From: G963662905 sp963662905
GTDB lineage: Bacteria; Bacteroidota; Bacteroidia; Bacteroidales; WRLA01
Direction: 5' to 3'
Length of the DNA stretch: 64,000 nt
Assembly (NCBI GenBank): GCA_963662905.2
Contig: CAXXFD010000002.1
Location: forward strand, 682,001-746,000
A program made the translations under genes and the position numbers. The notes under the pieces were generated by a model. That model searched no databases, was not told the DNA's origin, and saw nothing but the letters and a program-made list of their open reading frames with translations. This document shows, piece after piece, positions 43,632-52,917 of this stretch (positions are counted from its first letter, which is position 1; the number at the start of each line of letters is the position of its first letter).

Positions 43632-46600
43632 ATGCGGCAACTGGTTTTCATTACTATAATTATATCAATAATTGGCATTCCAATAAGCCTTTCAGCGCAA
43701 AGCGGAAAAAATATCACAGAATTTTCGGAGCACACTTTATTATTTATCGAAGAGCTGGAATCCGTTTTAAAATCTCATCCGGAAAACGCTTATCGTGCCG
43801 ATGAAAAGTACAATCCGAATAAATTGATAAGAGCTTTTAAAGCCGACTGGAACTCGGGCAAATACACAGATGAAAACCGCAAAATAGTCTATGAAACCGC
43901 TAATCAGATACTTCAATCGGGAATGGAAATATATCCGGCCTTGCCCGATTATTTATATAGCCTGATGGCCATTACCAATTCATCCCAATCCATACACAGC
44001 TACCAGCAATGGAGCGACGCGATTAAGAAATACATCAACCAAAAAGAAGCACGCAAATTAAGTTTTCTGCTGAATTATACTGAAAGGCTACTGAATGACA
44101 GCATATTGGCCGAATATAAAAATCTGGATTGGAAAATCAGTAACCAGCGTTTTGAGTTCAATACCGACTCAGTCTTCATCGTGCAATTCAAAGATAAAAT
44201 AAATTTGACTGCAGTAGAAAATGAAAACAAAATGACCATTAACAAGACCACGGGCACATATTATCCGCTACTTTATGAATGGAAAGGGGAAAAAGGCAGC
44301 ATTGACTGGACTTTGTATAAAATTGACCCGGAAATCCTGAATGTAAAGCTCCGTGACTATTTTATCGACACCAGAAAAAGCAGGTTTGATGCGGATTCGT
44401 GCATGCTCACCGATATGCGTACATTCCCCGACCAAACCATATTAGGTTCATTCAGTTGTGGCACAATGGATAAAAACCTCCAAAGCAATATATATCCCGC
44501 CTTTAACTCTTATTCTACAGATTTGGTTATAAACGATTTACACGAAACAGGCTTTGAATATAGCGGAGGCTACGCACTTAAAACCGATAAAATTAAAGGT
44601 TTTGGCCCTGCGGACAAAAAAGCAAAATTGAACTATAATGCAGGAAACGACATTAACCTTAAACTCTTTTCAGAAGCTTTTAACCTTGATAAAGCGGCCT
44701 TTCATGCAAAAAGTGCCATATTTACGATAACCAAAGGTCAGGATTCCATTTTTCATCCCGGCCTTTTGGTAAACTACACCGGGCGCAATAATATCCTGGA
44801 TTTAGTGAGCACCAACGAAACCCTGTCATTAAGTCCGATCTTCGATTCCTATCATAAAATTGACATCTACGCACAGGCTTTGCAATGGAACCTGAAAGAT
44901 TCGCTCATCCTGATCCGCTACCGCGAAGGCGTGCTCAAAAAGGCTCCGGCAACTTTTGAATCCAATAACTTTTTCAAGCTTGAAAACTTTATTGCGCCAC
45001 AACGCCACGACCCTATCAACCCACTTGTTTATACCTATGATTATTGTGAATATTACGACACAAACCGTTTTCTCGTCCCCCAACTGGCACATTTTGTGCG
45101 CTACCAGCCCAACCTCATCCGTAATGCAATGATCGACCTTACATTGAAAGGCTTTGCTACCATTGACCTGGAAACAGATATTGTGACCATAAAAGATAAA
45201 TTGATCAACTACAACAAAGCCAACAACAAAGAAATTGATTACGATAACCTTGTAATACTTTCCGGCGAATCAAAACTTAATGGCCAGCTCAACTTGTACA
45301 ACCTTGATCTTGATATCTTCCAAATCTCGCCACCTACAACTGAAGACAAAGATATTGAGTTACCTCCAATTTCATTAAGCGATTCTCAGCAAGTTTATAT
45401 TCTCCCAGCATACAATACAATTAAAATGCTCAAAAACAGGGACTTTATTTATTCCGGTTACACAACAGCGGGTATGTTTGACATGCAACTGGAACAGCCT
45501 GCTTATTTTTCTTATGATACTTTTAATATCCGAATGCCAAAAATTGAGGCAATTCGCTTTATGGTTTTTATGCAGAATGAATATGGTTCCTGGGATATAT
45601 ATCCGGTTCGCTCTGTGCTGGAAAACATCATTGGCAACCTAAAGGTGGATCAAAGCGATAACAAAGCCGGTTTAAAGAGAACAGAATTGAAATACCCGAT
45701 CCTGGAAACCGACACCAATTTCTCATCCGTATTTTATCATCAAGCCTATGTTCCGGGAGTTTACCCCAGGGAGCGCTTCCGTTTTGCTCTTTATCCCGAC
45801 ACCCTTTACGATCTCGATGAGTTTAACACCGACAGTATTGAATTTAAAGGCAGGCTGCTCAGTGGTGGGATTTTTCCTGATATCGAGCGTCCGTTAAGAA
45901 CCAGAAAAGACCTCTCATTAGGCTTTGTGCATCCAAGCCCGCCCAATGGTTTTCCAACATACGGAGGCAAAGGAAAATTTACCGGCATTGCCGATCTTAG
46001 CCTGAACGGACTACGTGGCGATGGCGAACTCAGGTTCCTCGGTTCGGTTTCACGATCCGACCCCAATAGTATATGGGACGATACCGATTTCATTTTCCTG
46101 CCCGACTCAATGATCGGCGTGGCCGAAGATTTCTTCCTGGAACCCACTGTAGCAGGAACAGAGTATCCCATGGCAAAAGGGAAAAATGTATCGCAAAAAT
46201 GGTTTCACCTCGATGACGAAATGGTAATCAGCGACTTAGGAACACCTATGAATGTGTACAACGACTCCACCTTTTTCGAGGGCGATTTAATGCTTCGCCC
46301 CGACGGACTCTTCGGTAAAGGGATGCTCGAGTTTGAAGAAACACAGATAAGCTCCCCCTTTTTCCATTTCAAACACCATGAACTGGATGCTGATACCAGT
46401 TTTATGAAAATTCACAGAAGAGATTCCGACGGAGTGGTTTTTCAGGCAAACAACTACAAAGCCTACATCAATTTTGATGACCGTAAAGGGGATTTCCAGT
46501 CCAATTTGGGATCTGTAGTAAAATTCCCATTAAACCAATATGTTTCAACGATGTACAATTTCAATTGGTTTATGAACGATTATAAAATTGAACTATATTC

Positions 46601-48257
46601 AGAAACCGATATAGACAACTACCGCACTTTAAAGAGGATGGATTTCAGGGAAGTAATTGCGATGAACGAACTGAACGAAGTGCGCGGACCGGAACTAATT
46701 TCAACGCATCCCGATCAGGATTCACTCAGCTTTATTTCGTTTCGTGCCACTTACACTCTTGACAATCACATTATTAATGCCAAAAACATCAGGTTTATTG
46801 AAGTTGCTGATGCCTATGTATTCCCGAAACAGGACAGTATTATCATCAAAAAAAATGCAGAAATGGACATGCTACGGCATTCAGATATCGTCACAAAGCA
46901 CGATACAATCCACCACCATTTCTATAATGCAGACATCCAGGTGTATAGTAAAAATCAATTATTTGCACTGGGCACATATGATTATGTCGATGGCTACAAC
47001 AACAAACAAAGTGTCTTTTTTGATGAAATCAGTGTAATGCAAGACCCAACACGCACCATTGCCCGTGGCGACATCAGCGACACTTCCCGCTTTAAAATCA
47101 ACCCTTACTTCGATTTTCAGGGAAAAGTTGAGCTGGCCTCCAACAATCCGTGGATGAGCTATAATGGCTATTTTAGAATTAATTATGATTGCGACACTAC
47201 GCGCATGAGCTGGATTGAATTTGACACAACGCTGACATCCGGGCAGATACGTATTCCTGTAGGCAAATTCAGCCGAACAAAAGAAAACAAACCGGTATTT
47301 AGCGGTGTTGGGTACAATAAAGAAGGCGGCATACTTTACTCCCGCTTCCTCGGCACCGAACGTTTGCTCGAAGATTCAACTATTTTTTATGCCAATGGCC
47401 TGGTTGAATACAACAATGAAAAAGCAGAATACCGCTTAGGAAGCATTTCTGTGCTGAATGACGCACAACATCCCGATAACCTGATGGTTTTTGAAACCAA
47501 GAAATGCATCCGGAGAGGCCAGGGAGCAATACGCCTTATCCCCGAGCTCAACCGCAAAAATTACCTTAAAACCTATGCTCATGGAACTTTTGAGCATCAA
47601 TTAATTACCGACAGCATCCAGTTTGATGTAAATATGTTCCTTGATTTTATACTGCCACGCCAGCTATCCAATATCATCATAGAAGACCTTAACGGAGATA
47701 ATGCAATAGCCAATGAACCTCTGGATATCTCACAAAAGAAATACCTCCCCTTCCTGGCAAGCCAACTTGGGATGCAGCAGGCATCCGAAATTCAGATGAA
47801 CATTATGTTTGATGAGAAAAAGTTTCCAAAATCATTCGAAAAATTTCCCTTCATTTTTACTGATGTACATTTTGACTGGCATAATGTAGGAACTGAGCAA
47901 GTATTTTATTGCAGAAAACCCTTTGGCATACTTTCATCAAGCGGCAAACTCGTTAAAAGGAAATTTAAAGGTATGATGCGGATAAAAAGATGGAGGATCC
48001 GTCAGGAATTTGAGTTTTTGATACTGATTAACGAAAGCAATTACTACTATTTTAAATTTGACAAATCAAACAAACTGCTAACTTACAGCACCAATCCAGA
48101 GTATATGACGCTAATCAAAGACAACAAAGGCAAATTTGATAAAACCGAAGAAGAAGGAAAAAAAGAAGACAAGGCAAGTACCCGGGCTGAATACAGCATT
48201 AAAGCAGCAACCAAAGATGATGCCGTAAAATTCAGAACGGAGGTTATAAGCTATTAA
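43632..48257 (+). CDS. Giant exported protein of unknown function
   Basis: A protein of 1541 residues from ATG 43632, or 1566 from ATG 43557. From 43632 it has a clean signal peptide (FITIIISIIGIPISLSAQ); the 43557 start would add 25 basic residues and cannot be excluded. After a helical region of about 150 residues the chain is almost wholly beta-strand, with many short Asp-rich and aromatic strands, segments that look repeated (SLNGLRGDGELRFLG; LRPDGLFGKGMLEFEE) and a basic-acidic Lys/Glu tail. There is no lipobox, no clear C-terminal barrel signature and no catalytic motif. I believe similar very long proteins occur in other Bacteroidota, but I cannot name a family. A periplasmic scaffold or lipid-bridge-like role (AsmA/TamB-like groove) is a guess from strand content. 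Confidence 0.75.
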   Translation: MRQLVFITIIISIIGIPISLSAQSGKNITEFSEHTLLFIEELESVLKSHPENAYRADEKYNPNKLIRAFKADWNSGKYTDENRKIVYETANQILQSGMEIYPALPDYLYSLMAITNSSQSIHSYQQWSDAIKKYINQKEARKLSFLLNYTERLLNDSILAEYKNLDWKISNQRFEFNTDSVFIVQFKDKINLTAVENENKMTINKTTGTYYPLLYEWKGEKGSIDWTLYKIDPEILNVKLRDYFIDTRKSRFDADSCMLTDMRTFPDQTILGSFSCGTMDKNLQSNIYPAFNSYSTDLVINDLHETGFEYSGGYALKTDKIKGFGPADKKAKLNYNAGNDINLKLFSEAFNLDKAAFHAKSAIFTITKGQDSIFHPGLLVNYTGRNNILDLVSTNETLSLSPIFDSYHKIDIYAQALQWNLKDSLILIRYREGVLKKAPATFESNNFFKLENFIAPQRHDPINPLVYTYDYCEYYDTNRFLVPQLAHFVRYQPNLIRNAMIDLTLKGFATIDLETDIVTIKDKLINYNKANNKEIDYDNLVILSGESKLNGQLNLYNLDLDIFQISPPTTEDKDIELPPISLSDSQQVYILPAYNTIKMLKNRDFIYSGYTTAGMFDMQLEQPAYFSYDTFNIRMPKIEAIRFMVFMQNEYGSWDIYPVRSVLENIIGNLKVDQSDNKAGLKRTELKYPILETDTNFSSVFYHQAYVPGVYPRERFRFALYPDTLYDLDEFNTDSIEFKGRLLSGGIFPDIERPLRTRKDLSLGFVHPSPPNGFPTYGGKGKFTGIADLSLNGLRGDGELRFLGSVSRSDPNSIWDDTDFIFLPDSMIGVAEDFFLEPTVAGTEYPMAKGKNVSQKWFHLDDEMVISDLGTPMNVYNDSTFFEGDLMLRPDGLFGKGMLEFEETQISSPFFHFKHHELDADTSFMKIHRRDSDGVVFQANNYKAYINFDDRKGDFQSNLGSVVKFPLNQYVSTMYNFNWFMNDYKIELYSETDIDNYRTLKRMDFREVIAMNELNEVRGPELISTHPDQDSLSFISFRATYTLDNHIINAKNIRFIEVADAYVFPKQDSIIIKKNAEMDMLRHSDIVTKHDTIHHHFYNADIQVYSKNQLFALGTYDYVDGYNNKQSVFFDEISVMQDPTRTIARGDISDTSRFKINPYFDFQGKVELASNNPWMSYNGYFRINYDCDTTRMSWIEFDTTLTSGQIRIPVGKFSRTKENKPVFSGVGYNKEGGILYSRFLGTERLLEDSTIFYANGLVEYNNEKAEYRLGSISVLNDAQHPDNLMVFETKKCIRRGQGAIRLIPELNRKNYLKTYAHGTFEHQLITDSIQFDVNMFLDFILPRQLSNIIIEDLNGDNAIANEPLDISQKKYLPFLASQLGMQQASEIQMNIMFDEKKFPKSFEKFPFIFTDVHFDWHNVGTEQVFYCRKPFGILSSSGKLVKRKFKGMMRIKRWRIRQEFEFLILINESNYYYFKFDKSNKLLTYSTNPEYMTLIKDNKGKFDKTEEEGKKEDKASTRAEYSIKAATKDDAVKFRTEVISY

Positions 48258-48268
48258 CCCAAATTCCA

Positions 48269-48276
48269 TACTTTTG
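48269..48276 (+). promoter_or_regulatory. -7 box TACTTTTG
   Basis: Exact box 37 bases before the plsY ATG. Confidence 0.55.
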
Positions 48277-48313
48277 CCGCAACGATAATAAATTAAGATT
48301 AAACAGCATTATC

Positions 48314-48949
48314 ATGCACTATGAACTATTAATTGCTGGCGTTTTACTTGCCTATTTGCTGGGCTCCATCCCAACATCGGTATGGGTAGGCAAAATGCTT
48401 TACAAAACAGATATTCGCGATCATGGCAGCGGGAATGCAGGAGCGACGAACACAATAAGGGTATTGGGACCCAAAGCCGGTATTCCCGTATTAATTTTCG
48501 ATGCTTTCAAGGGCTGGCTTGCCGTATTTATTGCACCTGTATTTGCTCAAGCCAGCAGTCTTGATTTCACTGTCAACTATCAGATTATCACTGCTGCTGC
48601 CGTGGTTTTGGGTCATATTTTCCCGGTTTTCGCCGGTTTTCGGGGAGGAAAAGGAGTTGCCACCCTTCTGGGCGTTGGCATCGCGCTTTATAACCCTGAA
48701 GTTTGGCTGATCCTGGCGTGGTTTATTCTCATTTTCCTGAGCACACGTTATGTTTCCCTGGGAAGCATTAGCGGGTCCATCCTTTTTCCCGTAGTCGTAT
48801 GGATCGCTCCTTTTGGCGAGAGCCCGGAGCTATCGTTAAAAATACTAGCCATTGCCGTAGCCGTATTTATTCCGCTCACCCACCGCAAAAACATACAAAG
48901 GCTATTGCAAGGGAAAGAATCACGTTTTCAGCTTCGAAAAAAAATATAA
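48314..48949 (+). CDS. plsY: Glycerol-3-phosphate acyltransferase
   Basis: A 211-residue membrane enzyme with five hydrophobic segments and the three PlsY motifs: LLGSIPTSVWVGK, GSGNAGATNTIRVLGPKAG and the GH-containing VLGHIFPVFAGFRGGKGVAT. It transfers the acyl group from acyl phosphate to glycerol 3-phosphate, the first step of phospholipid synthesis. It has its own promoter and stands between the giant protein and dnaN. Confidence 0.95.
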   Translation: MHYELLIAGVLLAYLLGSIPTSVWVGKMLYKTDIRDHGSGNAGATNTIRVLGPKAGIPVLIFDAFKGWLAVFIAPVFAQASSLDFTVNYQIITAAAVVLGHIFPVFAGFRGGKGVATLLGVGIALYNPEVWLILAWFILIFLSTRYVSLGSISGSILFPVVVWIAPFGESPELSLKILAIAVAVFIPLTHRKNIQRLLQGKESRFQLRKKI

Positions 48950-49134
48950 TAAAGGCTTTTGCGAACATGCCTGAAGGTGAAAGAGCTGTTTTTTTATGCA
49001 GTTTGTTGAAAACAAGCTGAAAATTAAACAATATTTCAGTTAGGCATTCGACCGCAATTGCCTAAAATTTAGTAATATTGTATGTTCAAAATGAAATTGA
49101 AAATAAAATTTAATCACAAATAGAATCAAGCAAT

Positions 49135-50262
49135 ATGAGGTTCATTATTTCAAGTACCACGCTTTTAAGAAATTTGCAGGCTATCAGTGGAGTTATGAGC
49201 AACAACAACACCCTGCCCATACTCGATGATTTCCTTTTCCAGCTTGATGAGGAAAGGCTGACCGTAACCGCATCTGATATGGAAACCAGCATGAGTGTTT
49301 CCATGGAACCGGGAAAAATGGAAGAAGCGGGTTCCGTAGCTATTCCGGCTAAAATTCTGTTGGACATGCTAAAAACTTTCCCCGATATTCCGATTACTTT
49401 TAACATCAATCAGGAAAATTTCAATATTGAAATTGCCAGCGGTGAAGGTAAATACAAACTCAATGGACATAACAGCGAAGAATATCCGCTACCCAAAACA
49501 ATTGCAGAAAGTATCAGTTTCAATATCAACTCCCAGGTAATCGTAAATTCTGTAAATAAAACTCTTTTTGCTGCCGGAAATGATGAACTGCGCCAGATGA
49601 TGATGGGTATGTATTGGGACATCAGCCCGGATCGCATCATCTTTGTGTGCACTGATGCCCACAAGCTCGTTCGTTATACACGCACCGATGCCAAAGGCGA
49701 AGAAGATTCAACTTTTATCCTTCCCAAAAAGCCACTCGTTAACCTAAAAAACATTCTGGCTGCACAGGACATCACTGTGAATATCCGTTACAGCGATACA
49801 CATGCCGTATTTACTTTCGGTAATTTTGTGCTTACCAGCCGAATGATTGAAGGTAAATATCCCAATTACAATGCAGTAATTCCACAGGAAAATCCAAATG
49901 TCCTGCGCGTTGAACGCCTGCCTCTGTTAACAACCTTGAAACGTGTAGGGATTTTCGCCAATCAATCCACGCATCAGGTACGGTTCCGTATCAGTGGTAA
50001 AGAGCTTTCACTTTCTGCCGAAGATATTGATTACAGCAATGAAGCTGTGGAACGCCTCAGCTGTGATTATGAAGGGGAAGATATGGACATTGGATTTAAC
50101 TCCAAATTCCTGCTTGAAATGCTCAATAATATTGATGATGATATTGTACGCATCGAAATGTCACAACCCAACCGGGCTGGTTTAATCCTGCCTGGCGAAG
50201 AAAACAATCAGGAAGAAGAAGACATCCTGATGCTTGTGATGCCGGTGATGCTTAACAATTAA
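49135..50262 (+). CDS. dnaN: DNA polymerase III beta subunit (sliding clamp)
   Basis: A 375-residue clamp with three similar domains. Typical phrases: MRFIISSTTLLRNLQAISGVM, NNTLPILDDFLFQL, ATDMETSM-like ASDMETSMSVSM, FVCTDAHKLVRYTR, TSRMIEGKYPNYNAVIP and the C-terminal LMLVMPVMLNN. It encircles DNA and holds the replicative polymerase. It is not next to dnaA or recF here; the partition genes lie 2-4 kb downstream, which may or may not indicate proximity to the origin. A terminator follows. Confidence 0.96.
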   Translation: MRFIISSTTLLRNLQAISGVMSNNNTLPILDDFLFQLDEERLTVTASDMETSMSVSMEPGKMEEAGSVAIPAKILLDMLKTFPDIPITFNINQENFNIEIASGEGKYKLNGHNSEEYPLPKTIAESISFNINSQVIVNSVNKTLFAAGNDELRQMMMGMYWDISPDRIIFVCTDAHKLVRYTRTDAKGEEDSTFILPKKPLVNLKNILAAQDITVNIRYSDTHAVFTFGNFVLTSRMIEGKYPNYNAVIPQENPNVLRVERLPLLTTLKRVGIFANQSTHQVRFRISGKELSLSAEDIDYSNEAVERLSCDYEGEDMDIGFNSKFLLEMLNNIDDDIVRIEMSQPNRAGLILPGEENNQEEEDILMLVMPVMLNN

Positions 50263-50280
50263 TATTGCACTTACAAACTG

Positions 50281-50315
50281 AAACATCTGTGCTGCACAAG
50301 CACGGGTGTTTTTTT
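50281..50315 (+). terminator. Terminator after dnaN
   Basis: A 13-bp stem (AAACATCTGTGCT with AGCACGGGTGTTT, three G-U pairs), loop GCACA and a T run. It separates dnaN from the small CxxC protein and favours ATG 50331 for the latter. Confidence 0.85.
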
Positions 50316-50330
50316 ATTTATACACACCAA

Positions 50331-50576
50331 ATGAATTGCAGACCCAATTGCGGAGCCTGTTGCATTGCTCCTTCAATAAGCTCAAAAATTCCCGGTATGC
50401 CCAAAGGCAAGCCTGCCGGAATACGCTGCATCCATTTGGACGATGATTACCGATGTCGATTATTCGGTAAAGAGGAACGCCCCGAGGTATGCAAAAACTT
50501 CTTGGCAGAACCAATTATTTGCGGCAGCAATCGCGATGAAGCCCTGGTGATATTAAACGCGCTTGAAAAAAGCTAA
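50331..50576 (+). CDS. YkgJ-type CxxC zinc/iron-binding protein
   Basis: An 81-residue protein with MNCRPNCGACC at the start, then GIRCIHLDDDYRCRLFG, RPEVCKNF and a late Cys. The Cys order CxxxCxxCC...C...C...C is that of the YkgJ/UPF0153 group, which binds zinc or iron and has no settled role. The stop codon overlaps that of the convergent dapB gene. It follows directly after the dnaN terminator, with no clear promoter box seen. Confidence 0.8.
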   Translation: MNCRPNCGACCIAPSISSKIPGMPKGKPAGIRCIHLDDDYRCRLFGKEERPEVCKNFLAEPIICGSNRDEALVILNALEKS

Positions 50577-51289
50577 GAAAACAGCATATCTTTCATACTA
50601 AAAACTCCGTTTTTTCCCGGCAGCCATTCTGCAGCCATTACAGCTCCTTTAGCAAAACCATCTCTGTTTTTTGCACGGTGTGAAAACTTAATTTCATCAG
50701 CCTTGCTATCATAGAACACCTCATGAAGCCCGGGTACTTCATCAAAACGATGTGCGTCTATCCGTAATTCACCACAGGCTTCTTCCCTATTGCAAACCCA
50801 CTTATTCTTGCGCTCAACTTTTGCAATAATCTGATCAGCCAGGCTGATGGCCGTGCCACTTGGCATATCTTTCTTATGGATATGATGGGTTTCTTCGATA
50901 CGAAGGTCATAATCATCAAAGGCATTCATCAAGCAGGCCAGATACTCATTTGCTGCCATAAAAATATTCATGCCCACACTAAAATTACTCGCATAAAACA
51001 AACTATGCCCGCCATCCTTACATAAATTCACAATTTCATGCCGGGCATCATCCCAGCCGGTAGTACCCACTACAACCGGCACTGAAAGAGCAAAACACTT
51101 CTTAATGTTTTCCACAACGGTATCGGGCATACTGAACTCTATCAGCACATCCGACGCACGTATTTTCTCCTCGTAGCTAATCCAGTCTTCTGATTTATCA
51201 ACAACAGCATTGATTGTGTGTTTTCTTTGCAATGCAATCTGTTCTATTGACTTTCCCATTCTTCCATATCCTGCGATAGAAATCTTCAT
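50573..51289 (-). CDS. dapB: 4-hydroxy-tetrahydrodipicolinate reductase
   Basis: A 238-residue enzyme of lysine and diaminopimelate synthesis. It has the dinucleotide loop GYGRMG (residues 8-13 region), VVGTTGW, the active-site phrase HHIHKKDMPSGTA (His135/His136, Lys140) and RIDAHRFDEVPGLHEV. It reduces the dipicolinate ring with NAD(P)H. Shorter than the E. coli form (273), as usual in Bacteroidota. It is the last gene of the parA-parB-DUF5683-dapB operon, 6 bases after the DUF5683 gene. Confidence 0.95.
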   Translation of the reverse strand: MKISIAGYGRMGKSIEQIALQRKHTINAVVDKSEDWISYEEKIRASDVLIEFSMPDTVVENIKKCFALSVPVVVGTTGWDDARHEIVNLCKDGGHSLFYASNFSVGMNIFMAANEYLACLMNAFDDYDLRIEETHHIHKKDMPSGTAISLADQIIAKVERKNKWVCNREEACGELRIDAHRFDEVPGLHEVFYDSKADEIKFSHRAKNRDGFAKGAVMAAEWLPGKNGVFSMKDMLFS

Positions 51290-51295
51290 AGTATT

Positions 51296-51916
51296 TTAGA
51301 GTTTTATTTTAAGAGTCAATCCGCTGTAAGTTTTCAAATCAGGCCCAGGCAAAACGTTATAGTTCATTGGTGTCTGCGCGGGGCCAATACCAATACTCAG
51401 GTTATCATCCACGTTAAAATCGTAGAGATGCGCATCAACAGCGGCATCAACAATATTGACAATGTACCATAGAACGGAGAAAATTACAGACAGTTCCAGA
51501 TTGCGTTGGTAATAATCCTTTTGAGCCAATAGCTGATCTTCGGTATAACGATCGACAAGATCATTAGGCGGATCGCCTTGTTCTCCCTTGCTTACATACA
51601 GGTAAGCATCACGAAAGCTTTTGTATTCATTATTATTGGTAACAATAAAATAACCAAATATGCCAAACCCGGCCCATACAGCGCCGGTCTTCCAGTATTT
51701 TTTATTGTACGCTTGTCCCAGTCCGGGCAAAACAGCCGAATATAAAGTAGCTTTATGCGGTGAGTGCGGTTTTAGTCCCTGGGAATCATGTATTTTGATG
51801 TTTTTATTAATATTCAGGCTATCAACATTTTGCGCATTAGTCTGAAAAACTGTCGAAAACAAAAAAATTGAAATAAGCAGGGCAACCAAAGAAACTTTTC
51901 CGGAACAAACTTGCAT
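51296..51916 (-). CDS. DUF5683 membrane protein
   Basis: A 206-residue protein with a signal peptide (LLISIFLFSTVFQTNAQ) and the DUF5683 pattern: HKATLYSAVLPGLGQAYNKKYWKTGAVWAGFG, then a second hydrophobic stretch (SVIFSVLWYIVNIVDAAVDAHLYDFNVDD). Function is unknown. The gene regularly lies between parB and dapB in Bacteroidota, to my knowledge, and does so here with gaps of 9 and 6 bases; a part in the cell envelope or division has been supposed from that context only. Confidence 0.82.
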   Translation of the reverse strand: MQVCSGKVSLVALLISIFLFSTVFQTNAQNVDSLNINKNIKIHDSQGLKPHSPHKATLYSAVLPGLGQAYNKKYWKTGAVWAGFGIFGYFIVTNNNEYKSFRDAYLYVSKGEQGDPPNDLVDRYTEDQLLAQKDYYQRNLELSVIFSVLWYIVNIVDAAVDAHLYDFNVDDNLSIGIGPAQTPMNYNVLPGPDLKTYSGLTLKIKL

Positions 51917-51925
51917 GGATAATGA

Positions 51926-52843
51926 TTATTCTGATTCGGCGACACCCGCATTAATCAAATCAATAATCCGCTGAAGCTCATCATCGGATTTGAATTTGAT
52001 AACAATTTGTCCCCTACCCCTTCGGTTGCGGTTCATAGCGACATCGGCAGACAAATGACGGGCAATATTATCGCGCATTCCAACATATTTTTCGGGCAGA
52101 TCAGATGAATGCTTTGCGCCTTTCACGGGGTTTTGTGGTTTTGTCAGCTCTTTCATTGACTTTACCAGTTGTTCGGTGGCCCTAACAGATAAATCCTTTT
52201 CGATAATATCTTTCAGGAGCGAAAGCTGATCTTCTATATCTTCGAGTGCCACAATATTGCGAGCATGTGCCATTGATATCTGGTTATCGCGCACAGCAAC
52301 CTGCACTTCGGCAGGCAATTTCAGCAGCCTGATATAATTATTGATTGTAGATCGGTTTTGACTAAGTTTTTCACTCATTTGCTGCAGGGTAAGGTTGCAT
52401 TCATCCTGCAGGCGTTGATAAGAGAGGGCCACTTCGATGGCATTCAGGTCTTCACGGTGCACGTTTTCGATCAAAGCCATTTCAAGCATTTGCTCATCAT
52501 CGGCAATGCGAATATATGCAGGGATTTTTTCCAGTCCAATGATTTTACTGGCACGCAACCTTCTTTCACCTGAAATCAGCTGGAATTTCTCAAAACCTGA
52601 TTTACGGACAGTTACCGGCTGTATAAGGCCTTGTTTTTCAATAGATTCCGCCAAATCTTTCAGCGCCTGCTCTTCAAATTCGGTTCGTGGCTGAAAAGGG
52701 TTTGTCTCTATTTTATTGATTTCAATTTCAGCGATGGCACCAACTACAAATTTCCCGGAAATATCTCTGGAAGTAATATCGGTTTCCGGGCTTTCCAGAA
52801 TAGCACCCAGCCCTCTTCCCAATGCACCTTTTTTTTGTTTCAT
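51926..52843 (-). CDS. parB: Chromosome partition protein ParB
   Basis: A 305-residue ParB/Spo0J protein. It starts KKGALGRGLGAIL, has the CTPase/ParB-box phrase NPFQPRTEF and LISGERRLRASK, then the helix-turn-helix MSEKLSQNRSTINNYIRLLKLP, and a C-terminal dimerisation domain ending in VIKFKSDDELQRIIDLI. It binds parS sites, spreads as a clamp and works with the ParA ATPase encoded 74 bases upstream. No good parS palindrome was found in this window. Confidence 0.95.
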   Translation of the reverse strand: MKQKKGALGRGLGAILESPETDITSRDISGKFVVGAIAEIEINKIETNPFQPRTEFEEQALKDLAESIEKQGLIQPVTVRKSGFEKFQLISGERRLRASKIIGLEKIPAYIRIADDEQMLEMALIENVHREDLNAIEVALSYQRLQDECNLTLQQMSEKLSQNRSTINNYIRLLKLPAEVQVAVRDNQISMAHARNIVALEDIEDQLSLLKDIIEKDLSVRATEQLVKSMKELTKPQNPVKGAKHSSDLPEKYVGMRDNIARHLSADVAMNRNRRGRGQIVIKFKSDDELQRIIDLINAGVAESE

Positions 52844-52917
52844 GCTAAATAATTAATTAAAATCTGTAGTTATAAGCAAATAATGCAGTTCAAACAGGAA
52901 ATGTCGGCACAAAAAAA

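Noticed and set aside
48998..49022. Hairpin CAGTTTGTT-GAA-AACAAGCTG between plsY and dnaN, considered as terminator
   Set aside because: No T run follows on either strand; kept out of the feature list.
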